The notes under the pieces are model-generated. The model searched no databases. It saw nothing but the letters and a program-made list of their open reading frames with translations, and was not told the DNA's origin. From positions 4,216,137-4,280,136 of the forward strand of contig CM024184.1 in assembly GCA_013433145.1 (NCBI GenBank): 64,000 bases of DNA. Direction: 5' to 3'. Positions 1-12,004 of this stretch are shown one piece after another. Source of the stretch: Ascaris suum (Eukaryota > Nematoda > Chromadorea > Rhabditida > Ascarididae). Both the position numbers and the translations under genes were made by a program. The first letter of the stretch is position 1. Each line of letters opens with the position of its first letter.

Positions 1-504
1 CCTCTTCTTGTCAGCCTCTTCTTCCCCCTCCCCAACTGGAAAAAAAGCCCCGTTTTTTTCTTCCTGCAGATATCAAGAGCCATTTATCGTATGGGGGATG
101 CAACAGAACGTGCGCATTGTGCTGAAGAACCAAGGTTAATAATAAAACGTTCTCAAGCCTCACAACAGCTCGGTAATATTTTTCAAGTCATCAGTGCAGA
201 TGTCAAAACAGAACCATTACTAGTAATACCGATATCAATTCATGTGTATGCAGCACGCTTCGAAACTGCAATCGAAGAAGGGAAGTGCAGGAGAAGGGAG
301 GGAAGGAGAGGGGATGGGAAATAAAACTATGACGAAACAAGAGCGACCACAAAAAAATAAAACAAAAAACTCCAAAATGATATCCAATGAGTTCATCCAC
401 CAGAAATTCATGCAGTCAAAAAAGCCTTTTTTGAACTCGTAAGTCCCACATTCCAATGCTCCCACTAGTGCATGCTACCCACAAAAAAAAATCAACTGAC
501 TCAC

Positions 505-677
505 CTCATAACAGGCATTTTCTCGTGCTTGATGTTAGCCACAGTATCTAAACTGTGGTCGCCTCCAAACTTCATTAGACCTTGCTGGACATGCTGTCTG
601 AATGCAACGCTCTCCTCCCATTTACGAAGAATCAGATTCCTCAGTTTATGTTCGTCCACACCTTGCTGCTTTTCCTC
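505..677 (-). CDS. Internal exon of an unidentified gene running off the left edge
   Basis: A 173-bp minus-strand exon bounded by an AAG acceptor (attttaag) and a strong AG|GTGAGT donor, open in phase 0 and leaving in phase 2. It encodes about 57 residues beginning EEKQQGVDEHKLRNLILRKW and ending with HEKMPVM. It is charged, probably helical and amphipathic, followed by a Gly/Asp turn (KFGGDHSLDTV). The pattern of two helices around a Trp, then a short acidic helix and a basic-Pro segment, faintly recalls the small export/SAGA factor ENY2, but I would not name it on that. The next exon would lie left of position 500. A candidate acceptor (ttttttccag) sits near positions 39-48, but the frame there closes quickly, so the join is unresolved. 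Coding status is likely; identity is unknown. Confidence 0.5.
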
Positions 678-1035
678 CTTAAAATCTCATATAATTTTCT
701 ATAAGCATGCGCAAATTCAGTTAATACAACTCAAATAATCGGTTGACCGTGAGGTTCCAGCTCAACGTTTGAACGTTCTAAACCGTTTTCGATTGCGGTC
801 GGTATGAAATGAACCAATTACAATGTTAATTATAATCAACGATGCAGATGTCGTATAAAATATCACTCTCCAATCAATTCACACATACGGACGATCTTTA
901 AAATCCTTTCTTATCTTATCCCATACTATACAACACACTCATCATATTTTCAAAGTTTGGCATGCTTTTTAAGAAACTGTAGTAGGAGTTTTGTGCTAAA
1001 CCATTAGCACTGAGAGAATTTATTCAACGGATCGT

Positions 1036-1560
1036 GTGGACATAAACGAACTTAATCGAAGCGTAAATCCGCAAAAGGCGGTCGGTGTGATTTCTAATAT
1101 TTCCGGCAAAGCTCATCTGAAGAAGCTGTGCAGTTATACAAGGAATTATTCAGCGCATGATATCGCAACACTAATCAAAAAAGATCAAAAAGGGTGCACT
1201 GATTTCTGGACAAGAGCACTGACTGACTTGAAAGGACAGACCATAAATCGACACCCCCATCGCTATGCCTCAAAGATCTGACCCCTCAACAACTATAAAA
1301 CTTATATTAGCTGCTTTAAAGCCAAATATTCGCCTTCTCGAATTCTTTTTATGCAGGACTTCTATATCACTGACCTCGTCATCGATGTAATCCTGTTTGA
1401 CAATTATGAAATGATTCAAGATGGTAGAGGATTTAAACGTTCGGTTGCGATCACGGTAGCACATAGCAAATTTGGTAAATTGTTGGTCGCAATTAAACGT
1501 TTGCCCGGTTCACTACAGGAGCCAGAAAATGCCTCGGTAAATAAGATTTGGACGATCTGA
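1036..1560 (+). other. Two plus-strand open frames, probably not genes
   Basis: Frames at 1036-1281 and 1351-1560 are open on the plus strand and read like protein in places (for example SGKAHLKKLCSYTRN), but neither has convincing splice sites, and the region otherwise has the A-rich, C-rich plus strand seen across the minus-strand genes. A short minus-strand segment (DYIDDE followed by a GTCAGT donor, near 1377-1394) has splice-site-like ends. I cannot choose between a decayed gene fragment and chance. Confidence 0.15.
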
Positions 1561-1644
1561 TAGCATTTAATTGAGAAATTTGATCCGCATCTAAGTTACG
1601 CAAATACAAGTATAAACATAAATATTTTAAAAAATTCAATTTTG

Positions 1645-1647
<3 letters not shown>

Positions 1648-1715
<68 letters not shown>
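1648..1715. repeat. (AT)n microsatellite
   Basis: An uninterrupted alternating AT tract of about 68 bp, in non-coding DNA between minus-strand exon candidates. Confidence 0.95.
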
Positions 1716-1717
<2 letters not shown>

Positions 1718-1791
1718 TCAGTACTTATATATGAAAGAGAATGGGAACCATCATCAGAAAATACGAAGCAAACAGATTAAGAGAATAATGA

Positions 1792-2137
1792 TTACAAGTA
1801 CCAAACGAGAGGCGTTCTCCCTCCCAGCACGTCCCCGTCGCATTTCGAAGTTCTTCGTCTTCTGATATCCATCCCTATCAGTCGGACGTCTTTCTGATCC
1901 GCCTGTTTCCGTTGAGGCGAAATCCAACAATGTCTAAACATTTTAGTTCACCATCCGAAAAAGCTTACATCGTAACTAATCAAAAAATTTGGCAATTTCT
2001 AGTGAAAAAAATTACGCAAAAGAAACAAAATTAACGGCCGCTTCAATGCTTTTTCTGACCGAAGGGTATCTCGTCACCTCCGGTTCATTTGAATGAAAAC
2101 CAGTCATAGCAACCTTGCCTCCACGTTGCAACTTCAT
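1792..2137 (-). CDS. Candidate small two-exon gene, unknown product
   Basis: A first exon at 2137-2036 starts with an ATG and encodes 34 residues, MKLQRGGKVAMTGFHSNEPE then a TRYPSVRKSIEAA tail, up to a GCC|GTTAAT donor. The next exon could start at 1902 (aaacag acceptor), stay in phase 0 and run 36 codons to a TAA at 1792, with a strongly basic stretch (DIRRRRTSK). Together this would be a protein of about 70 aa. It lies about 500 bp downstream of the stop of the coiled-coil gene on the same strand, a spacing compatible with a nematode operon, but I saw no clear trans-splice acceptor. The second exon is the weaker half and may instead splice onward to the exon at 677-505. Confidence 0.3.
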
Positions 2138-2636
2138 CACATTAAAAGCGAAGTATGTGATTTGTCTAATTCTTCAATGAACTTTATCAACAGGATGAAT
2201 TTTTTCCATATATTTTGAGCGATTTATCGACTCCTCTCAAGAGCGAAAGTGTAATATTCGAGGGGCATTTGTACAAGTTTCCCACATTTTCATTAAAACA
2301 TATATTCGAAAAATTGGAAAAGCTGGACTCGAATACAACTTTTCAAACAATATGAATTTTGTTCGATTACCTCATTTTCATTCAAATACGAATATCTGAT
2401 AATACAGCCAACGAGGAACTTGGCCTTATTATTGTTGTGGCCGTAATGTCTCTCCGAGACATCGAATACCACTTATGCGCTGATCACAACGACTCAGTAA
2501 AAATTAAAACCAATGCATCATGAATTAAAACTTAAAAAACCATTATACCGTCATTTGAAATTTGAATGGAAGTGTGTACATGTTGAGTGGAACAAAATAT
2601 ATTAATAGATAAGCGACGATCACATCCACAATTAAA

Positions 2637-3729
2637 CTATTCGTCAATGGACATATCTCTCGGCGATCCAAACGCCATCACACACCTATCCTCCTCATCA
2701 CCACCAGAAAAGACTGAAATGGTTTCGCCATTTCTGATAAAAATACAGAAGCCACTTATAGCATGACTTTAAACTAAACCCATAAGGCTATAAACTTCAT
2801 AAGTAACAAGAGTAGGTCTTACTGAGGGCGCAGGCATTCATCCTCGAACTTTTGATGAAATACCAGTGGTACTACATAACTTTTAATACCCGAAGAACAA
2901 GCTCAAATCCCGTGAAAGTACCAGATTTCTCAAAAAGGAGGGGTCATTTTCCCTGATAAAGACTGAGAATGAAGCAGACCATTCAAGAATTTATAGCGTG
3001 CCTAAACGTCATCTACCAGAGACGCATCAGCACAATGCAGAAAAGTATTTGTCCACAAACATAACCACGTAATCACTTAGCACCGCAATATTAAACTTCT
3101 GCTCCAAAGAATTATAAAAGCGATCAGCCCTACATTAACGCTCGAGAACGAGAACTGCCTCAGATGTGATAATATAAATCACCTCATGAAAGCGAACAAT
3201 CGAAAATGAAAAATTAAAACAACGAATGAATACGGCAGCACTGTATGAAGTTATGGGCCGCAAAAGAAAACGCAACAAAACATCGAAGAGATGAAGAACG
3301 AAAGGGCAGAGAGCGTAGAAAGATCTCATATCAACCAAGAAGGTATAACAGACGCATAGCTCACCTGCACCACCGTTTACAATAGATCACAAATGCTGTT
3401 AATTATAAGTTATAAACGTCAGAATAATCAAAAAACGTTATACATACCTTAACCATATCGGTTAATTTCACTACTTGCCGGTCTCTCTCGAGAACACTGT
3501 TTTCGAGTTTCACGATCCGCTCCTCTTTCTCTATGTCGTTTTTCTTCAGTTCGCTCACCAATCGCCCCAACTCATCAACCTAAGCAAAGCGGAAATGATG
3601 ACTTCACTCTGCATCTACACATGGCAAAGATACGCAGTAATAGTGCAAAACCAAATTGCAAGCATATACAAAGTAGTGCCAACTGCCACACTATAATGAT
3701 ACCGTGTGCGTACTCTCTTACATACCGAA

Positions 3730-3806
<77 letters not shown>

Positions 3807-6800
3807 CAATAGACTTTCATGTGCAACAGTTGGCATGGGAGGAAATGCAAAAAAAGCAAGGATGTGTTGATATGACATGATATAGCGCTACCTTTCCTTT
3901 CAGAGCAGAGAGATCTTCAGCATCCATTGTCGTCACCGAATTCTTATGGCCTTTCACAAGCCGTACGCCCGGTCTCCTTCTCATTAGATTCCCCTAAAGA
4001 AACTGGATGAAGGAGATTACCTTAACAAACAAGCTGAAATGAATATGGGCGGGACTTTTCGCTTTTTTGAATTTCTTCCTCCTCCACTAGCACAAAAACT
4101 CCGACACACCTTCAATCATTCCGACGTAAAGCACTCCATACGGAAAAGGGGTAAAATTTGTGCATTTCTGAAGTAAGTTAATAATCCAGTGAGTCTGCAC
4201 GGAAGGTAAGAAGAAACGAGATAATTAAGAAAGGAGGACTGCAGAATGGCGAGGACACAAAAAAGATTAGATACACCCGAGAACTTGTTTAAAGCAAATA
4301 ATATTCTCCATAGCCGTACTAAAAATAGAACCTCACTGATGCAAGCCAATCATGAACATCAAAGATTTGCATAAATAAATAAAGCCCACTTTTTCCCCAT
4401 CACCTTCAGAAGAATTTTCCGCAGAATATTTGCATATTTGAGGAGAGTGCCAAATTATTAAACGGCGGACAGCTACAAAATGTGCAGTGATATCACTAAT
4501 AATGTGCATACTGTTCAAATTTTATAGCGATATGAAATGAAAAACGAACAAGAAGAAACACCATTTCCCAACATAATCTCAATTTTTTGTGCTTTATTAT
4601 TAGAGTTTATTGAAAATCAAAACTGTTCCGCTCTCCATTGCAATGAGTGATAGACTTATGAACTCTTCTTTAAATATACTTCTCTCAGTGCTTATCAACT
4701 AGTGTTTTGAATATAAGAAATATGCAAAATAGCTAAGAGTCAATTACCAAATTCCATCATAACCTAATCTCTTTTAAACTGTTGTTTTTGAATGTGATCC
4801 GTCTCATCTAATTGTAGAAGACTAGAAGATTTTGAAAGAGAAAATGGCTGATGAATCTTCATGTGCGGCCATAGATCACGACCAATTCCCAATACAGTCA
4901 TGTACTCAGCACTTCTCCAAACACCTACATCGACACCGTCATACCTCATTCGCGTCACTTCCTCTTTACCTTTGTTTACTACTAAATGCAATCACCGCAC
5001 AATGCCGAAAGGCTGTTTAAGTTTATTTCATTTGTGCGGTTTTCTTGAATTTTTTAATTTCGCATCTTTGTGGTGTTTTATACTCATAATTACTTAAACA
5101 AAATTCAAATACTTACGGATATTTAAAAGCGCCAAAAACTCCCACATAGATTGACTTTATCCAATTTTTTATTTTTAGTTCGACTCGATTTGCATATTAC
5201 ACCGGTCACGTTAAAAAAAACGCAACGTTTCTAACGTTAAGAAAAAGAAAAACTGGCAAGAGCGATTAGAGCAGTGCTTTCCGCACTTGATTTTTTGTTG
5301 TAATCTGGGAAATCGGTGTGACGTGTGAAGCAAAGCGCATATCGTGTCAGCTCTCTTACTATCTCTTTTTTGAGATAATGAATCGACATAACTGGCTAAA
5401 AACAATGGAAACGAGGATCTACAGTGCAACCTAGCATGCATTCACAAAATACGATGCACTCAAAAAAGCTGATTCCAGTTTTCTAAGACTGCCCTTTCGG
5501 CTCGATTCTCCTATCAGCCTTTGCTCGAACATATTAGTGCCTGACGTCAACCGTTAAAACAGAAATCAAAACAATCAAGCTAATGTTATATACCTCTACT
5601 GTCTGCGATACGTTTATCGTTCTTCCAAATGCAACCGTTTTCTTCTTCTTCAGCGGATTAGAGGCACTCTCCGCACAGGCGACCGGTGCTTCCTTCCGCT
5701 CTGAACACCTTCGAATACGCAATTCTTTCTTATTGTCACCTCCCTCTGGTGCAACCTCGTTTTGCCTTATACTTGTCGATTTAGGCAAATCACGTTGCAA
5801 AGGTGCGAATTCGGTGGGTACTGCCAACTGGGGTGGTGGCGATCGAAACCTGTCAAAAGAAGAATTATAAGCGATGTACATGAACGTCAGATTGCTCCTA
5901 TCACCTCTTATCACTCGCAGAGGTTGATAAACTTACTTGCCCAATCAGTACTCAGCCATCTTTCAGTAAAAATGTTCCGTTCAAAAGAGAAAAAAATCGA
6001 AACTATATGAGGCTTCACGCCGTTGAAGTCAAAACCTTCTAATAGTCGAGGAGATCCCTGATCTGATCCAAATGAATTATGATACTAGACAGTTAAATGG
6101 ACGCCGTCAGCTATGTTTCATCGAAGCAGCTCTCAACTCCCATCAAATGGGCAGATCTAAAGAAGCAACTTGATGCATTGTTTATATGATGTATTAAAAT
6201 GAGGGATGTAAAGCAATCTGTAGGCTTTTCAGGACCTTAGAAAGAAAAATAGCGAGCATCTTAAGGGATGGATGATTTTTGAGAAATTTTAATGCAAACG
6301 TCACCAAAGTTCAAGAGAAGTGAGCGAAGACGTAAGGCCGCTGGGACGTTTCCTTATATCCATCGGAGGGATTTCCGAACCTGTCTTCTCTCAAAACTCA
6401 ATATCTCACATTTGAATGCCATATAGGATCCAAGTTCCGTCAAAAAATTCTCACCTTGTTTATAATCTCAATCAAAAGTTGCGGATATCTCTTATGAGGA
6501 GAACGATGGGGGCAGGCGCGACGCCAACTTTGATCTATGAAAGGTGTGGACTACGCATCATTCCTGTCACCACCTCCCCTCCCTCCGTTCTCTTTCCCTC
6601 TAAACGCCATCATTCAACGACCATGACTTGTGCCCAAAGAAGCAAATTGGAACAACCCTTCATAAAAAACGATTTAAAGGAAATCAAAATTTTTGAAAAC
6701 AAAAACTCAATAGTTCAATAGTTCAGCAGATATATTGCGACCGCCATCACTCCCCTTTGTTATCTATATCAAATTCCCATCTATTCGATTTTTCACTTTG

Positions 6801-8553
6801 CGATAAAATAACCAAGTACTTTCTCAATAGAGAAAGCTCACAGATCGTACTCGAAAATTCCAGACTCCCAGCTCCATCGCTCGCATCGAAAAACGCAGCC
6901 TCACGCAGAAACCAATTTAGATGCTTCATAGAATGCGGTCTCATATATGAGGCATTCAAGTGCACAGCGGCAATATCCAGCCTAGCTACGATGAGCAAGA
7001 GTCGTTTTTAATGGCCAATTAAATGGATGTGCTGCGGTCGGATAATGATCCTATCAATAGTGATAACAAAGAGCAATGATAAGCAATAACGAGCATATCA
7101 TATAACAAAAAGTGATAAAATCTAATCAGAAAATGTGCTGACCGGGTAACGTGAGTGGATGACGTGCTGTGTTTCGCACTCACAACCTCTAGAGGAGGTG
7201 GTGAACGTCGCGGCTGCGCTTCAACTTGCGCCTAAACGTTACACCTTACTTAAAATTAGCTCAAGTTCAATAATTATCAATTCTGCAACCTCACGCTTCG
7301 TAGTCAACACGCTATTACCATCTCCCCAGATCTAAACTAGCAAACATTTCTACCACCCACGACATCTGAATAGCACAGTTAAAGATCCAAAACTGACATT
7401 CGCAAAATTTCATTCAAAGTCAGATGGCTGTGTGGATTGCCCGTTAAATGGCCAGCGATAGCAAAGAGTATCGCTTATGAGGTTGAAAAAAGGAAGTGAA
7501 TAAAGAAAGCCATGATGCGGATATAAACAACCGATACCAATAGCATATATGGTTTCAAGTGCATTTATGATGTTTTCAAACGTCTACCTCATCTTTCAAA
7601 CTTCAAGCAATCCTATCCTCTTATTTACCAATAAACCGATCCTTCAGCAGTCGTCGTTCACAGACTCACCCCTATCCCTTCGTTGCCACCATATTACCGA
7701 CGTCTATGCACTTCCTCATTCTTACAATGCATCTAATATGCACCTATCTAGATGCATAAGCTAATGCGCCTAGCTATTTGTTTAATAAAAACGAAACATC
7801 ACTAACTCCCCTTACATATACTCGTGGTGGATGAGACTGCTACCCATTCTACAAGTCACTGGTTTTTTAAAGGCCAAGATGTTAACCATTAGCCAACCCC
7901 TGAATGCCTCAGTGATCGTAACCGCTGTAATTGCAATCGCCTTCCAAAAAGCAATTTCAAATTAGCAGTCCCTTCTTTTTCTATGGCAAAATATAGGTCT
8001 CGCTTGCGCCTGTGCGGTTCCACTGACGCTGTGCACAATGACCACAGTCATAGGGATTTAATGATCTAAGTTTGATGCACGTTTATATTGCATGAAGTGG
8101 CCAAATAGTTAAGGACATCCAGTATTGCCGTTATTTTTGATCGCAGCCAATTTGTTGTGCGCTAAAAGATCAGAAACGCCAAGAAAGGAGGACTGCCAAA
8201 CTTCCGATAAACAATCGTACGAGCCAGGAAAATGCTTTGCTAAGAAACAATAAAAAATATATATGATTAAAAATATCTTCTCAATAAAAAGCCATAAAAA
8301 TTCTAATAAAAACGAAAATTTAAGTGACAGCCGGCTAGACATAAATCATTTCTCAAGAAATCTGCAACGATTAATTCAACTTCACATTGTAAATTTTCAT
8401 AGAAATTCCAATATTTTTATTGAGATCTTTGGAGGATATCAATAAGATCTATACCTGAACGTGAGTAAATCTTGCGAGAATAGGAACTTGAGGTAACTGC
8501 GGTGCATACGAAATTAATGAGGTCAGGCCATCAGTTGGGCTTGAAGATTTCAT
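2637..8553 (-). CDS. Proline/basic-rich coiled-coil protein with PP1-docking-like motif
   Basis: Exons on the minus strand: 8553-8455 (begins ATG, MKSSSPTDGLTSLISY), 7231-7143, 5849-5594, 3993-3892, 3579-3448, and probably a last exon 2713-2637 ending at a TAG after SPRDMSIDE. The first five join in perfect phase (0, 2, 0, 0) with ordinary splice sites. The predicted protein has a Pro/Ser-rich N-terminus (RRSPPPLE, RFRSPPPQ), a Lys-rich segment running into KKKKTVAFGRTINVSQTVE, a basic patch (MRRRPGVRLVKGHK), then a coiled coil (VDELGRLVSELKKNDIEKEE and following heptads). KTVAF fits the RVxF consensus for binding protein phosphatase 1; that is a motif match, not proof. The step from 3448 to 2713 does not keep phase, so a small exon is missing or the last exon belongs elsewhere. 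I do not recognise the family; a nuclear or cytoskeletal scaffold is a guess. Confidence 0.5.
3732..3804. repeat. (AT)n microsatellite
   Basis: About 73 bp of alternating AT in the intron between the 3993-3892 and 3579-3448 exons of the coiled-coil gene. Translated, it gives meaningless Tyr-Ile repeats. Confidence 0.95.
5850..7142. other. Intron of the coiled-coil gene
   Basis: About 1.3 kb between two exons of the minus-strand coiled-coil gene. Both strands hold an open frame of about 83 codons at 6747-7011, but neither has a credible splice context. I see no other structured feature. Confidence 0.4.
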
Positions 8554-11500
8554 CTCACAGTAAGTCTTCCTTTCAAATCACCATCCAATTGAAATCATCA
8601 AATAAATACCTGCACCTAGAAAGCAATAAAAACTTCATCACCTGAACATTTAAACGACTGAAAGTGATTCGATTGTAATAGTAAAAACACGCATAACTTT
8701 GAAATTGAATTTGTGACCACCTTCCCCTCTTTAACATAACTGCAATTAAAATGTCCAGAAAACTTTCAAAAATATTTTCAACAAACAATAAACGCAACAC
8801 TTCGCGCTAACAAAACTACCTTGCGCTCGTTCGCTGAGAAAAAAGTGCAGAAACGTTAAACATGCTAGCATGAGGTGCCCTTTAGACCAGCTAATTTTGT
8901 TACCTGCCTATAAATAGTAAAACATGCAAACAATATCTCCTCGTTCCAGCCGATTACACCCTTCGGATGTTTATTAGGCAAAAAGTTTTCATCTTTACGC
9001 GCTCTCATAATTCGCATTTGCAAACGGCCGTTTTTTAACTTTTATCTCCTGTCTGCCAGGCAAATTGAACTCAGGAGCGACTGAATATGCAATGGTCAAG
9101 TGAGTGGGATCTCCGTCATACAATAGCCCATTATAGGTTTTCAATCGACCCATCAATGCAAACTTATGGATTACCGATAGAACAACAATCGATCAACGGA
9201 TTACCTGCTACTTGGGATCCGATGCATTTACCTACGGATATTGTGATGACATATGTTCGCTTGGAAATCTACCACTCACCCAAATCGAGAATTCGGCATT
9301 TGACTAATTTTTCAACGAATTAAATAACTTGGCATTTCATCAAATTTTTGGGGAACTTCAAAAACAGTGACCATTAACATTCAAAGAAAAAGCTCAATAT
9401 TTAAATTTTCACTTGTCAGTTTCACCGTATTGTCAAAAAAGCCTCTAAGTATACGTAGGTCTTCAAATATATCTGCAAAAAAAAAAAGAAAAACTCGATA
9501 GTAACGGTAATATTAGGCACTAAAACCAACCGCATTCCAATACAAGCAAAACAGAGAGCAATGAATTATTTATTGAGCATAAAACATGGCTGACAAAAAA
9601 TTCCATAAAAAGAAATCCTGACGAACAAATCAATCGCACACATCAATGAAAATGGTGCACATTTATTTACGCCTTATATAAATACTACTAAATAGAGGAA
9701 GAACGAAACATATATCCTCCTAAGCGCTATGGCGAATAAGAAAAAACTGAATAGAGAAAATCGAATAGAGTTTAGAGGTGGAAACACGTAGGTGAAAGGT
9801 GAACAAAGCTTATGTGGTTGAATGAAGATTGCTGACGCTAAAGGAATGAAGATTCTCAAAAATGTCGAAGAAAAAAGTTCTTATCGATGAAAATGTATTG
9901 ACCTCTTTTTGACCTCAATTCTGAGCATCACATTAATCCAGGTCTCTGTGCAAAAATTATGCGATCGCAACGAACAAATATTAGCATAAGGCAATGAATG
10001 CACTAAAATGAATTTCATATAATTACTATCCATTCGCAATACTCTCGATTAAGAAAAAAGCCAACGAAAGACATATAGAATCTATTAAATATCCAAATCT
10101 AAACTCAACTGTCGTTTATGGCTAGCCTGGTTTTGGTTCTGTGGCAAAAACGAAGACACATTTAAGCACCTAGTAACGCTAACATGCTAAATAAAGAGCG
10201 GGGAAAATAAGGATGAAATAGCAGTAGCGGATTATTCACTGCCATGCCATCTTATTTCTACAATTTACCTAAAATGCATCTACATTCATAAAGAAGCAAT
10301 CAGTGAATGAAAGACTCCTTTGTAATACTCCTAAGCATTCCGTTTTGTTGAATAAAAATACGATTTACAGTTAATTTTTTCCAACCACATAACTTCCTCA
10401 AGCAATAACACACAAAAAAAGAAGAAAAATCGCTCGTAAGTTTACAATCGTATTTGCAAAGAAAAACACAAAACCCGCAAAAAACGATATTATATCACTA
10501 AAAATTATAATTGTACTATACAAGCACTATCAAATTGCACATACAAATCAAATCCTTCAGCTGTGTATATAAGACGATAATATGCAAACAACGTTGATAA
10601 GCCTAATGGGCAGGAAAGAAACACAAATGAATCGACTACGTTTTGCACATATCGTATCATTTACACGCAATACGGAACTTTAGGGTTTTGTTAGAAACGA
10701 CAATTGTACCGTAACAAAATCTCTAAAGATACATGAAGTAAATGAAATAAAGCATCATTTAAAAATTATTATTACTTTCATTATTAAAGTTATTAAATTA
10801 TTCACTAAATTATCCCACTACTGCAGGAACCATTAAGGAAATCCACGTTTTTGAATATGCAGATTGGCACAAAGCATGCGTAATACGAAGTGGGTTTCAA
10901 TAAATTTTAGGTTGAGTTGGGGTAGAAAATATTTCTATTAGATCACCTTTCAAAAGAATTTCGGTAAAATGGAAAAAGCAAAGACGGCGACATTTGCGCC
11001 GTTGTTTAACACCTTGCTTCCTCAAGATATCACCCAAACAGCGACATGACAGAGATACTACGCCGCCCAACATCATAGGTCCTAAGCAATAGTTGCACAA
11101 CAACATTTACACCTTGCAGCTGGCACATGTCACAATCAAGAACACCTCATAGCCATTGATTATCTTTAGAAACTCACAATGGCTCTAGAAAGCAATCACT
11201 GAAAATGCAGGTAAAACGAACTTTAAAAAAACTTTTCAGACAGTAAAAAATTAACGCAAAAGTAATAAGCGTACAATGGATGGCGTGAAGACCGTCAAAC
11301 GTAAAAGAGATACGAGATCAACGTCAGTGCTGAACCCGTCGATCGCGAGATCACCAAAAAATTGTAAACCTCACGACAATACAAGAATGCCGAGTGAGCA
11401 CTTGTGAATGAACTACATAGATGACAAACAGCTGTCAGTGTGAGGAAAGACAAGCACGAATGAATTGTCAACCTTGTTTGCGAGTTTGAGGCACGCATGC

Positions 11501-12004
11501 GAAAATAAACACAATAATACACCGTATAAAATCGAATGAAAATTCTCGAGATTATAAACCTTTCAAACATGTTGAGGCGTATATTTCATAATCAATACTA
11601 TGGAGTAAGCGATAAGCCAACTAGAATAAGGCACAGATCGAACGGCACCGAAAATTATTAGACATATCGGCCATAAACGCCTATTAACCCATGAAAAAGT
11701 GTAGTGGATTTATTTCTTTATTATTATCACCGAAGATGAGCTTGTCTACGAAGAGTCGCTATACTCAGGAACCCTTACTATTTATTACTGTTACTCTTAC
11801 TTTGAAATTCAAAAAGTACTCGCTGAATTACATAATAAAAGATGTTTCAATTTTGACTTTCAACAATATTCATATGAACTAAAGTTAGTCGATTCTTTCC
11901 ACTACGCTAATGAAATAGACAAATTTAGACAATCACATCCGCATGAAAAATTTCATACGAATATTTGAAGAGAACGAAGAGAGAGTGAGTGGGAACTAGA
12001 CTGC
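8554..12004. other. Intergenic DNA between CDC25 and the coiled-coil gene
   Basis: About 3.4 kb of AT-rich DNA downstream of the CDC25 stop and upstream of the first recognised exon of the coiled-coil gene. AATAAA-type signals for the minus strand occur (for example TTTATT near 11708 on the plus strand). Small open frames at 9087-9323 (+) and 10897-11106 (-) have no recognisable domain or splice sites. Further 5' exons of the coiled-coil gene could hide here. Confidence 0.4.

Noticed and set aside
3377..3407. 31-bp stretch with strong acceptor and donor in the coiled-coil gene
   Set aside because: In the phase required by the upstream exon it contains a stop, so it does not bridge the unresolved join.
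3621..3806. Frames made of Tyr-Ile repeats (also 56417-56701)
   Set aside because: They translate the AT microsatellites and have no coding meaning.
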